The notes below the pieces were generated by a model. The model did no database searches and was not told where the DNA came from. It was given only the letters and a program-made list of their open reading frames with translations. From Streptomyces sp. RFCAC02 (lineage in GTDB: Bacteria; Actinomycetota; Actinomycetes; Streptomycetales; Streptomycetaceae), in contig NZ_SAUH01000001.1 of the NCBI RefSeq assembly GCF_004193175.1, positions 3,681,001-3,745,000 on the forward strand: 64,000 nt of DNA, written 5' to 3'. The position numbers and the translations under genes are program-made. Positions 33,377-40,971 of the stretch are shown here, piece by piece (position 1 is the first letter of the stretch; each line of letters begins with the position of its first letter).

Positions 33377-34650
33377 GCGCTGAGCGGACCGCCGTCAGCG
33401 GCCCCTCGGGCACCGCCGACTCCACGCCGCTGCGTCTCCTCCTCGTCGAGGACGACGACGGCGACGCGCTCCTCGTCGAGGAGATGCTGTACGACACGGG
33501 CCTGCACTACGAGCTGCAGCGCCGCCAGACCCTCGCCGAGGCCCTGGCCGAGCTGGGCAAGGCCCGCGGCGGCCCCGACTGCGTCCTGCTCGACCTGCAC
33601 CTGCCCGACGCGTCGGGCGTGGGCGGCGTCATCGAGCTGCGCCGCACCAGCCCGGAGACCGCCGTCATCGTGCTGACCGGCCTGGCCGAGTCCGACGCGG
33701 GCGCCGAGGCCGTCGCCGCCGGCGCCCAGGACTACCTGGTCAAGGGCAAGGTCGAGGCGGAGCTGCTGCGCCGTGCCCTGCGGTACGCCATCCACCGCAA
33801 GCAGGCCGAGGCCGCCAACGCCGAACTGCGCGAGAACCGCCTGCGCGCCGCCGAGAACGCCCGCCTCGAACACAGCCTGCTGCCCACGCCGCTCCTGGAG
33901 TCGCCGTCCGTCGGCGTCCTCAGCCGCTACGTGCCGGGCCGCGAGCGCGCCCTGCTGAGCGGCGACTTCCTCGACGTCGTCCAGACCGCCGACGGCATGA
34001 TCCACGCCGTCATCGGCGACGTGAGCGGCCACGGCCCCGACCAGGCGGCCCTCGGCGTGTGCCTGCGCATCACCTGGCGCGCCCTCACGCTCGCCGGCCA
34101 CGGCGGCGCCGAGCTGCTCGACCTGCTGGAGCGCATCCTCGTCGCCGAGCGCACCGGCGGCGACCTCTTCGCGACCTGCTCGCTCCTCAGCATCGACCCG
34201 GCCGCCCGCACGGCGACGCTGCACCTGGCCGGACACCACGAGCCGCTGCTCACCTCGGACGCCGGCACCACCGAGATCGAGGCGCGCCACGGTCTGGCCC
34301 TCGGCATCGTGCCGGGCATGCGCCGCTGGTACGCCACGACGTTCGACCTGCCGCCGGCCGGGACGCTGATGCTGTACACCGACGGGCTCATCGAGGGGCA
34401 CCGGGGGCCTGGCGGCGAGCGGCTCGGCACGGACGGCCTGATCGGCCTCATCGACGCCACCGCCGGTGCCGACCCCGACGCGCGCCTCGACGAGCTGCTG
34501 GCGACCGTGCGGCGGATGGACGGCGGCCGGCACACCGACGACATCGCGATACTGCAGCTCAGCTGGCCCTTCGACGGCCCCTGCCCGGTGTCACCGACCG
34601 GGGTCGTCGCCTCCCGCCGCGTGACCGCCGTCCCCGACCAGCGCGCCTGA
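33373..34650 (+). CDS. Response regulator with PP2C (SpoIIE/RsbU) phosphatase output
   Basis: 425 residues. The receiver has LLLVEDDDGDALLVEEML, phosphoacceptor Asp74 in VLLDLHLPDASG and DYLVKGKVEAELL; a short coiled coil (KQAEAANAELRENRLRAAEN) leads to a SpoIIE-type PP2C domain with GDFLDVVQ, IGDVSGHGPDQAALG and TDDIAILQL metal-binding Asp residues. Such proteins dephosphorylate anti-anti-sigma factors when the receiver is phosphorylated, so the operon probably controls an alternative sigma factor such as a SigB homologue; no anti-sigma gene is in the window. The GTG start overlaps the kinase stop. The ATP-grasp gene follows 104 bases downstream. Confidence 0.92.
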   Translation: MSAERTAVSGPSGTADSTPLRLLLVEDDDGDALLVEEMLYDTGLHYELQRRQTLAEALAELGKARGGPDCVLLDLHLPDASGVGGVIELRRTSPETAVIVLTGLAESDAGAEAVAAGAQDYLVKGKVEAELLRRALRYAIHRKQAEAANAELRENRLRAAENARLEHSLLPTPLLESPSVGVLSRYVPGRERALLSGDFLDVVQTADGMIHAVIGDVSGHGPDQAALGVCLRITWRALTLAGHGGAELLDLLERILVAERTGGDLFATCSLLSIDPAARTATLHLAGHHEPLLTSDAGTTEIEARHGLALGIVPGMRRWYATTFDLPPAGTLMLYTDGLIEGHRGPGGERLGTDGLIGLIDATAGADPDARLDELLATVRRMDGGRHTDDIAILQLSWPFDGPCPVSPTGVVASRRVTAVPDQRA

Positions 34651-34754
34651 ACGGCCCGCCCCGGGCATGAACGGGCCGCGCACGGGTACCCCGGACAGTC
34701 CGGCCCGCCGGAGAGCCCGGCACCGAGGAGGGCCGGGCGGCGGAGGAGGTCCCG

Positions 34755-36050
34755 GTGGGTCAGGTGGCGGACGTGTTCGTGATCGGCATGGACGAGGCGA
34801 ACGAGGACATGCTCGGCCAGGTCCCGCACGCCGCCGACTACCGGCTGCACCCGCTGCTCGGCATCGACGAGCTGCAGCACGGCGAGGTGGACTTCGCGGC
34901 GCTCGTGCGCAAGGCCGAGCGGCGTCTCGACGCCTTCGACGGCACGGTCGACGCGATCGTCGGCTACTGGGACTTCCCGGTCTCCACGCTGGTGCCGATC
35001 CTGTGCGGCCGCTACGGGCTGCGCAGCACCAGCCTGGAGTCCGTCCTCAAGTGCGAGCACAAATACTGGAGCCGGCTCGAACAGGCGGCGGTGACGGACG
35101 CGGTCCCGGCGTTCGGCCTGGTGGACCTGGCGGCGGACGATCCCCGGCCGCCGGAGGGCGTGCGGTTCCCGATGTGGCTGAAACCGGTCACGGGGTATTC
35201 GTCGGAGCTGGCGTTCGGCGTGCGCGACATGGACGAGTTCCGGTCGGCGGTCGCGGAGATACGGGCGGGCGTCGGCCGGGTGGGCCGGCCGCTCGAATTC
35301 GTGCTCGACCGGGTGGAGCTGCCCGACGAGATCGCGGCGGCCGGCGGGCAGGCGTGCCTCGCCGAGGAGGCGATCACCGGCGAGCAGGTCGCGGTCGAGG
35401 GGTACGTACGGGGCGGCGAGGTCACGGTCTACGGGACGCTCGACTCCCTCACGTATCCGGACAGCCCGTGCTTCCTGCGGCACCAGTACCCGTCGCGGCT
35501 CCCCGGCGGGGTGCAGGAGCGGCTGCGGGACATCGCGGAGCGCGTCATCACACGGATCGGGATGGACGACGCGACGTTCAGCATCGAGTACTTCTACGAT
35601 CCGGAGACGGACCGGATCAGCATCCTTGAGGTCAATCCGCGTCACTCCCAGTCGCACGCGGAACTCTTCGCGTACGTGGACGGCGTCCCGAACCACCACA
35701 TCATGCTGCGGCTCGCCCTCGGTCAGGACCCCGCCCTCCCGCACGGCGAGGGGCCGTACGCGCTGGCCGCGAAGTGGTACCACCGGCGTTTCGAGGACGC
35801 CGTGGTCACCCGCGTCCCCACCGGCGAGGAGCTGGCCGCCCTGGAACACCGCATCCCCGGCACGCGTGTGAACCACGTGCCGCCGGCCGGCGCACGGCTC
35901 TCCGACCTGCCCGAGCAGGACTCCTACAGCTTCGAGCTGGCGCACGTCTTCACCGCCGCCGACTCGGAGAGTGAACTGATCGCCAAGTACGACGAGGTGA
36001 TCACCGCACTGCCCTTCACCTTCGCGCCACAGGAGGAGACGGTCCGCTGA
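34755..36050 (+). CDS. ATP-grasp ligase-like protein
   Basis: A 431-residue protein with an N-terminal Rossmann-like preATP-grasp region (FVIGMDEANEDML, IVGYWDFPVSTLVPILCGRYG) and an ATP-grasp fold: FPMWLKPVTGYSSELAFGV (Lys), CLAEEAITGEQVAVEGYVRG, and FSIEYFYDPETD with ILEVNPRHSQS (metal-binding Glu and Asn). The last 100 residues (KWYHRRFEDAVVTRVPTG) resemble the C-terminal lobe of carboxylase or peptide-ligase members. It should join a carboxylate to an amine or similar nucleophile through an acyl-phosphate; the substrate is unknown. GTG at 34755 follows GGAGGAGG by 5 bases. The stop overlaps the next gene's ATG (TGATG), so the two act together. Confidence 0.82.
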   Translation: MGQVADVFVIGMDEANEDMLGQVPHAADYRLHPLLGIDELQHGEVDFAALVRKAERRLDAFDGTVDAIVGYWDFPVSTLVPILCGRYGLRSTSLESVLKCEHKYWSRLEQAAVTDAVPAFGLVDLAADDPRPPEGVRFPMWLKPVTGYSSELAFGVRDMDEFRSAVAEIRAGVGRVGRPLEFVLDRVELPDEIAAAGGQACLAEEAITGEQVAVEGYVRGGEVTVYGTLDSLTYPDSPCFLRHQYPSRLPGGVQERLRDIAERVITRIGMDDATFSIEYFYDPETDRISILEVNPRHSQSHAELFAYVDGVPNHHIMLRLALGQDPALPHGEGPYALAAKWYHRRFEDAVVTRVPTGEELAALEHRIPGTRVNHVPPAGARLSDLPEQDSYSFELAHVFTAADSESELIAKYDEVITALPFTFAPQEETVR

Positions 36051-38089
36051 TGCGCTTCCTCGACCCCGCCGACCTGCCGTTCCCCGTCATCACCGAGGAG
36101 GACGTCCGCGTCCCCGTCGGCGACGGCGTGACCCTCTCCGCCCGGATCCGGCGCCCCGCCGACTCCGACGCCCACCCGGTGCCCGCGATCCTCGAGTACA
36201 TCCCGTACCGGAAACGCGACCTGACCGCCGTCCGCGACTCCGTGCACCACCCGTACATCGCGGGGCACGGCTACGCCTGTGTCCGCGTGGACATCCGGGG
36301 CACCGGGGAGTCCGGCGGCGTCCTGCTGGACGAGTACCTGGAGAGCGAGCAGGCCGACGCCGAGGCCGTCCTCGCGTGGCTCGCCGACCAGCCGTGGTGC
36401 GACGGCCGCACCGGCATGATGGGCCTGTCCTGGGGCGCGTTCGCCGCGCTCCAGGTCGCCGCGCGCCGCCCCCCGAGCCTGCGGGCCGTCGTCATCGCGT
36501 CGTTCACCGAGGACCGGTACGCCGACGACATGCACTACATGGGCGGCTGCCTCCTGTCCGACAACCTCGCCGAGGCGGGCACCATGTTCGCCTACGCGAC
36601 CTGCCCGCCCGACCCCGAGCTGGCCGGCGACGCGTGGCGCCCGATGTGGTTCGAACGCCTCGACGCCGCCCGCCCCTGGGCCACCAGGTGGCTGCGCCAC
36701 CAGCGCCGCGACGCGTACTGGCGGCACGCCTCCGTCTGCGAGGACTACAGCGCCATCGCCTGCCCCGTCCTCGCGTCCAGCGGCTGGGCCGACGGCTACT
36801 CGAACGCCGTCACGCGCCTGCTGGCGCACCTGGACGTGCCGCGCAAGGGCCTGATCGGCCCGTGGTCGCACAAGTTCCCGCACCAGGGCGAGCCGGGACC
36901 CGCCATCGGCTACCTCCAGGAGGTCGTCCGCTGGTGGGACCACTGGCTGAAGGACATCGACAACGGCGTGATGGACGGCCCCATGCTGCGGGCGTGGATG
37001 CAGGAGAGCGTCCCGCCCTCCACGTCGTACGAGGAACGTCCAGGGCGCTGGGTCGGCGAGCCGTCCTGGCCGTCCCCGCACGTCACGGAGGTGGGGTACC
37101 CGCTGCTCGGGCACCGCATCGGCGCGCCCGGGGACACGCGGGGGCCGGCCGGCGACACGTCGGTGCGCTCCCCGCTGTCGGTCGGCCAGTTCGCGGGCAA
37201 GTGGGCGTCCTACAGCGCGCCGCCCGACCTGCCCTACGACCAGCGCGAGGAGGACGGCGGCTCGATCGTCTTCGACAGCGACCCGCTGACCGAGCGCCTG
37301 GAGATCCTCGGCTCGCCGCACGTGGACCTGGAGGTCTCGGTGGACCGGCCGGTCGCCATGATCGCGGCCCGCCTGTCCGACGTCGCCGAGGACGGCGGCG
37401 CCACCCGCGTCACCTACGGCCTGCTGAACCTCACGCGCCGCGACGGCAAGGAGGACGAGCCGAGCCCCCTGGAGCCGGGCCGCCGCTACCGCGTCACGAT
37501 CCGTCTCAACGGCGTCGCGCAGGCGTTCCCGCCGGGCCACCGCGTCCGTCTCTCGCTGTCCACGTCGTACTGGCCCCTCGCATGGCCGCCGCCCGAGCCC
37601 GTCCTGCTGACGGTCCACGGCGGCGGCACCGGCTGCCTCACGCTCCCCGTCCGCCCGACCGGCGAACCGGACGACGTCGCCGACCGCCCGTTCGGCGAGC
37701 CCGAGGGCTGCGAGCCCCTGCCCACCACCCTGCTCACGCCCGGCGAACAGCGCTGGCAGGTCTCCCGCGACCTGGTGGACTACCGCTCGACGCTGGAGAT
37801 CGTGAAGGACCGCGGCGTCGAACGCTTCGAGGACCACGGCATGGAGGTCCACCGCCGCGCCTGGGAGCGGTACGACTCGGTGGCCGACGACTTCTGCTCG
37901 GCGCGCGGCGAGACGGCGTGGACGATGGCGTTCCGCCGCGGCGACTGGGACACGCGCACGGAGACCCGCCAGGTCCTTGAGTGCGACGGCGAGGACTTCG
38001 TGCTGCACGCCACCCTCGACGCGTACGAGGGGGACCACCGCGTGTTCTCCCGCACCTGGCGCGAGACGATCCCCCGCGACCTGCTGTGA
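36050..38089 (+). CDS. CocE/NonD-family alpha/beta hydrolase (X-Pro dipeptidyl-peptidase S15 type)
   Basis: A 679-residue hydrolase. N-terminal core: TLSARIRRPAD, YACVRVDIRGTGESGG, nucleophile Ser in MMGLSWGAFAALQ (GxSxG, near residue 126), Asp in SSGWADGYSN (near 247) and His in IGPWSHKFPHQG (near 272). The second half is the jelly-roll domain of the S15/CocE family (LGSPHVDLEVSVDRPVAMI, GHRVRLSLSTSYWPLAWPP). No signal peptide is seen, so it is cytoplasmic. Family members hydrolyse X-Pro peptides, cocaine esters or acyl groups. Translational coupling with the ATP-grasp ligase suggests opposite or successive action on one amide or ester product, an inference. The ATG overlaps the upstream stop. 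Confidence 0.88.
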   Translation: MRFLDPADLPFPVITEEDVRVPVGDGVTLSARIRRPADSDAHPVPAILEYIPYRKRDLTAVRDSVHHPYIAGHGYACVRVDIRGTGESGGVLLDEYLESEQADAEAVLAWLADQPWCDGRTGMMGLSWGAFAALQVAARRPPSLRAVVIASFTEDRYADDMHYMGGCLLSDNLAEAGTMFAYATCPPDPELAGDAWRPMWFERLDAARPWATRWLRHQRRDAYWRHASVCEDYSAIACPVLASSGWADGYSNAVTRLLAHLDVPRKGLIGPWSHKFPHQGEPGPAIGYLQEVVRWWDHWLKDIDNGVMDGPMLRAWMQESVPPSTSYEERPGRWVGEPSWPSPHVTEVGYPLLGHRIGAPGDTRGPAGDTSVRSPLSVGQFAGKWASYSAPPDLPYDQREEDGGSIVFDSDPLTERLEILGSPHVDLEVSVDRPVAMIAARLSDVAEDGGATRVTYGLLNLTRRDGKEDEPSPLEPGRRYRVTIRLNGVAQAFPPGHRVRLSLSTSYWPLAWPPPEPVLLTVHGGGTGCLTLPVRPTGEPDDVADRPFGEPEGCEPLPTTLLTPGEQRWQVSRDLVDYRSTLEIVKDRGVERFEDHGMEVHRRAWERYDSVADDFCSARGETAWTMAFRRGDWDTRTETRQVLECDGEDFVLHATLDAYEGDHRVFSRTWRETIPRDLL

Positions 38090-38153
38090 CGCCGCCGCCG
38101 GCGGGACCACGGCGGCCCCGCCGTCCGGCCGGCCACCGGGACGCGGCGCCCGC

Positions 38154-38184
38154 TGGACCTTCCCCCGGGGGGAAGGCCCAGGCT
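38154..38184 (+). promoter_or_regulatory. MerR-type promoter/operator with 19-base spacer
   Basis: TGGACC, 19 bases, CAGGCT. The spacer holds the dyad CCTTCCCCC-G-GGGGGAAGG (38158-38176). An over-long 19-base spacer carrying a dyad is the hallmark of promoters that MerR regulators activate by untwisting DNA. The -10 ends 7 bases before the GTG at 38192, so the regulator mRNA is probably leaderless and autoregulated. Confidence 0.75.
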
Positions 38185-38191
38185 GGTGCCC

Positions 38192-38983
38192 GTGAACGAC
38201 GGTCTGCTGTCCATCGGGCAGTTCGCGCGGCTCGTGCGGCTCAGCGCCAAACAGCTCCGCGCCTACGCGGACCTGGGACTGCTGCGGCCGGCCCGGGTCG
38301 ACCCCGCCAGCGGGTACCGCTACTACCGCCCGGAGCAGGCGCGGGAGGCGCTGTCCATCGCCCTGCTGCGTTCTCTCGACGTGCCCCTGGGCACCATCGG
38401 GGAGGTACTGGAGGGGCGGGATCCCGCGGCGGCCCTGGCCGGGGTGCGCGACCGGCTCGACGATGAGCTGGCCCGGCGCCGCCGCGCCCTGACCGCGCTG
38501 GACCGCATCCTGGCGGACGGCCTGCCCACCGCAGAGGTCACGCTCCGGCGTGTGGAACCGGAGCGGGTGGCCGTCGTCCGGGGCGTGGCCGGCTCGCCGC
38601 GGGACGTCGGCCGGACCACCGCCGCGTGCGTGGCGGCGCTGCGCGCGCTGATGGGCGGGCGCACCGGGCGGCTGACCGGCGTCCTCCCCGTCGAGCTGGG
38701 GGAGAGCGTCCCGGTGACCGTCGCCGCGCCGCTGCCCGCCGGGTGCGCCGCGCCGACGGGTCTGACCGCGGACGTGCTGCCCGGCGGCCTGTTCGCCACC
38801 ACGGTCCACACCGGCCCGTACGACCAGATCGTCCTCACCAGCCACGCCGCGCTCGCCCGCTGCCTCGAACGGGGGCACCGACCGGACGGGCCGCTCCGTG
38901 AGGTCTACCTGACCGACCCGGCCACCACGGAGCCCGGCGGGCTGGTCACCGAACTGCTGATTCCGCTGGAGGAACCACTGTGA
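38192..38983 (+). CDS. MerR-family regulator with GyrI-like effector-binding domain
   Basis: 263 residues. The winged helix-turn-helix is at the N terminus: LLSIGQFARLVRLSAKQLRA, YADLGLLRPARVDPASGYRYY, followed by a dimerisation coiled coil (RDRLDDELARRRRALTALDRI) and a C-terminal AraC-effector/GyrI-like domain of about 140 residues (VEPERVAVVRGV, VHTGPYDQIV, VTELLIPLEE), as in BltR/BmrR-type multidrug sensors. GTG at 38192 fits the promoter as a leaderless start; a GTG at 38186 preceded by GGAAGG is the alternative, but that GGAAGG is part of the operator dyad. The stop overlaps the next gene, also a GyrI-like domain protein, so the two are coupled. Confidence 0.9.
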   Translation: MNDGLLSIGQFARLVRLSAKQLRAYADLGLLRPARVDPASGYRYYRPEQAREALSIALLRSLDVPLGTIGEVLEGRDPAAALAGVRDRLDDELARRRRALTALDRILADGLPTAEVTLRRVEPERVAVVRGVAGSPRDVGRTTAACVAALRALMGGRTGRLTGVLPVELGESVPVTVAAPLPAGCAAPTGLTADVLPGGLFATTVHTGPYDQIVLTSHAALARCLERGHRPDGPLREVYLTDPATTEPGGLVTELLIPLEEPL

Positions 38984-39570
38984 ACGACGACAGGACAGCC
39001 TGGTACGACGCCCCCGACGAGCCGGGGCTCGCGACCTTCGGGTCCGTGCACGGCCTCGGTGTCACGGGACGGGGCGAACCCGGCGGCGCGGAGTACGCCG
39101 TCTGCGCGCGGGCGCTGTACGCCGTCGCCGGAACGCTGCCCGGAATCCCGGCGGTACCGCTCGAAGGCCGCTGGTGGGTGGAGGACCCACGGCCGCCGCT
39201 GGAGGTGCCGCGGACCGAGTGGCGCTGGCACCTTTTCCTGCGCCTGCCCGACGGCCTCGACCCGGGCGCGGCCGACACCGCGCGCGAGGACGCCCGGCCG
39301 TCGGGACACGCGGTGGACCGGGTGCAGTCGGTCACCTTCACCGAGGGTCTGTGCGTCCAGATGACGCACCACGGTCACTACGCCGAGGAGGCGAGGTCCC
39401 TCGCGCTGATGGACGCGTACGCGGCCCGGCACGGCCTCCGTACGGCCGGCCTGCACCACGAGATCTACCTCTCCGACGTCCGCGAGACGGACCCCGCCGG
39501 GATGCGCACGGTCCTGCGCCAGCCCGTCCGCCCGGCGGCGGCGTCTCAGGCGGGGCGGACGGCGCCGTAG
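38980..39570 (+). CDS. GyrI-like small-molecule-binding domain protein
   Basis: A 196-residue protein resembling the stand-alone GyrI-like domain (SCO-type DUF): VHGLGVTGRGEPGG, WHLFLRLPDGLDP, LCVQMTHHGHYAEEARSLALM, and LHHEIYLSDVRETDPAGMRTVLR, the typical ending of ligand-binding members. The GTG overlaps the MerR stop as GTGA. It likely binds or hydrolyses the compound sensed by the regulator. Its last 25 bases overlap the end of the convergent NlpC/P60 gene. Homologues are commonly annotated as effector-binding proteins; activity is not known here. Confidence 0.8.
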   Translation: MNDDRTAWYDAPDEPGLATFGSVHGLGVTGRGEPGGAEYAVCARALYAVAGTLPGIPAVPLEGRWWVEDPRPPLEVPRTEWRWHLFLRLPDGLDPGAADTAREDARPSGHAVDRVQSVTFTEGLCVQMTHHGHYAEEARSLALMDAYAARHGLRTAGLHHEIYLSDVRETDPAGMRTVLRQPVRPAAASQAGRTAP

Positions 39571-40748
39571 AACGGCATGTAGTCGATCGACTCGTAGCGC
39601 ACGTTCGCGCCGGGCTTGGGCGCGTGGATCATCATCCCGTCGCCCGTGTACAGGCCGACGTGGCTGATGTCGTCGTAGAAGAAGACGAGGTCACCGGGCT
39701 GCAGCTCGTCGTACGAGACGCGGGTGCCGGCGTTGACCTGGTCCCAGGTGACGCGGGGCAGCTCGACGCCGGCCGCCAGCCACGCCGCCTGCGTGAGGCC
39801 GGAGCAGTCGTAGCTGTTCGGTCCGGTCGCGCCCCACACGTACGGCTTGCCGAGCTGGGCCTCCGCGAACGCGATGGCCTGCGCCGCGAGCGACGCGTAC
39901 GTGCCGTCGTCGGCGGTGCCGGTGCCGCCGTCGGTGGTGGTGCCGGTCTCCTCCTCGGCCTCGGCCTGCTCGGCGGCCTCGGCTGCCGCGGCCTCCTCCG
40001 CGGCCCGCTGCTCGGCGGCCTCCCGCGCCTGACGCTCCGCCTCCTCGCGTTCCAGGCGCTCCAGCTCCGCCAGCTCGGCCTCCTCCTCGGCGGACAGCTC
40101 GTCCAGCAGGGTGCGGGCCGCCGCGAGGCGCTCCTGCACGTCCGCCTTCTGCGCCTCCAGGTCGGCCTCGCTGGCCTCGAGCTCGCCCAGCGCCTCGGAC
40201 GCCTCGGCGCGCCGGCTCTCCGCCGCGGCCTGCCCGGACTCGAAGTCGGCGAGCGCCTCGCGCTCCACGTCCCCGAGCCGGTCGAGGGTGTGCCGGCTGT
40301 CGAAGAAGTCCTTGGGGTCCTCGGACAGCAGCAGCGTCGCCGTCTGCGACAGGCCGCTGCCCTGCCGGTACTGCGCGGCGGCGAGCGACCCGAGCCGGGC
40401 GCGCGCGTCGTTCACGCGCTCCGCCGCGTCGGCGGCCTCGTCGAGGAGCTGGTTCACGGACGCCTGCTGCTCGTCCACCTCCTCCTGCGCCTCGTTGAAG
40501 CGCTGGGTGGCGGTCCCCGCCTCGCGGTAGAGGGCGTCGACCTGCTCCTGGACCTCCGCGGCCCGCTGCCGCGCGCCCTCGGCGCGCTCGCGCTGCTCGC
40601 CGACGGACGGCGGGTCCGCGTCGTCGGCGGACGCCGTCTGGCCGAGGAGGGTGGCGGAAGCGAGCGCGGCGGCGCCGACGCCGACCGCGCCGCGGCGCGC
40701 TGCGGGGGACTCCAGAATCCCGGTGCGCGGCTTGCGATGGGAACCCAC
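39546..40748 (-). CDS. Secreted NlpC/P60 peptidoglycan endopeptidase (second copy)
   Basis: A 400-residue exported protein with a signal peptide (SHRKPRTGILESP, AARRGAVGVGAAALASATLL, cleavage near TASADDA), a long coiled coil of Ala/Glu/Arg (about 45-260, including EEEAELAELERLEREEAE), a Thr/Gly linker (ETGTTTDGGTGTADDG) and a NlpC/P60 domain. Cys is in NSYDCSGLTQ, His in ISHVGLYTG, third residue in MMIHAP. It shares the NlpC core and layout with the first copy at 22.9 kb. GTG at 40748 follows AAAGGAG by 9 bases. The gene is divergent from pcrA across 223 bases with no further gene. Confidence 0.93.
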   Translation of the reverse strand: MGSHRKPRTGILESPAARRGAVGVGAAALASATLLGQTASADDADPPSVGEQRERAEGARQRAAEVQEQVDALYREAGTATQRFNEAQEEVDEQQASVNQLLDEAADAAERVNDARARLGSLAAAQYRQGSGLSQTATLLLSEDPKDFFDSRHTLDRLGDVEREALADFESGQAAAESRRAEASEALGELEASEADLEAQKADVQERLAAARTLLDELSAEEEAELAELERLEREEAERQAREAAEQRAAEEAAAAEAAEQAEAEEETGTTTDGGTGTADDGTYASLAAQAIAFAEAQLGKPYVWGATGPNSYDCSGLTQAAWLAAGVELPRVTWDQVNAGTRVSYDELQPGDLVFFYDDISHVGLYTGDGMMIHAPKPGANVRYESIDYMPFYGAVRPA

Positions 40749-40971
40749 GGAGGGCGTCTCCTTTGCTTCCGGCCGTGCGCCGCCCCGGGGGAGAGCGGTC
40801 GCCCGGAACGGCGGGCCGTCTGGCGTCGCACCGTAGTCACTCCGCGGTGGCTTTGGGAAGGCCGATGCGCGATATGACCGAAACCGATTCGTTATGTACG
40901 GGAGGTGTGACGGCCCCCGTGCGTCGCCCGCGCCCGCCGCGCGGCACCCGGGCGGCCTACACTCGGCAGCG

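Noticed and set aside
38186..38191. GTG at 38186 as the MerR start because GGAAGG precedes it
   Set aside because: The GGAAGG is the right arm of the operator dyad, and the -10 position implies the transcript begins near 38191, so the GTG at 38192 is preferred.
40749..40971. A c-di-AMP (ydaO-type) riboswitch upstream of the second NlpC/P60 gene
   Set aside because: Actinobacterial cell-wall hydrolase genes often carry one, but I could not find its conserved core motifs in this spacer or before the first NlpC/P60 gene. A covariance-model search would settle it.
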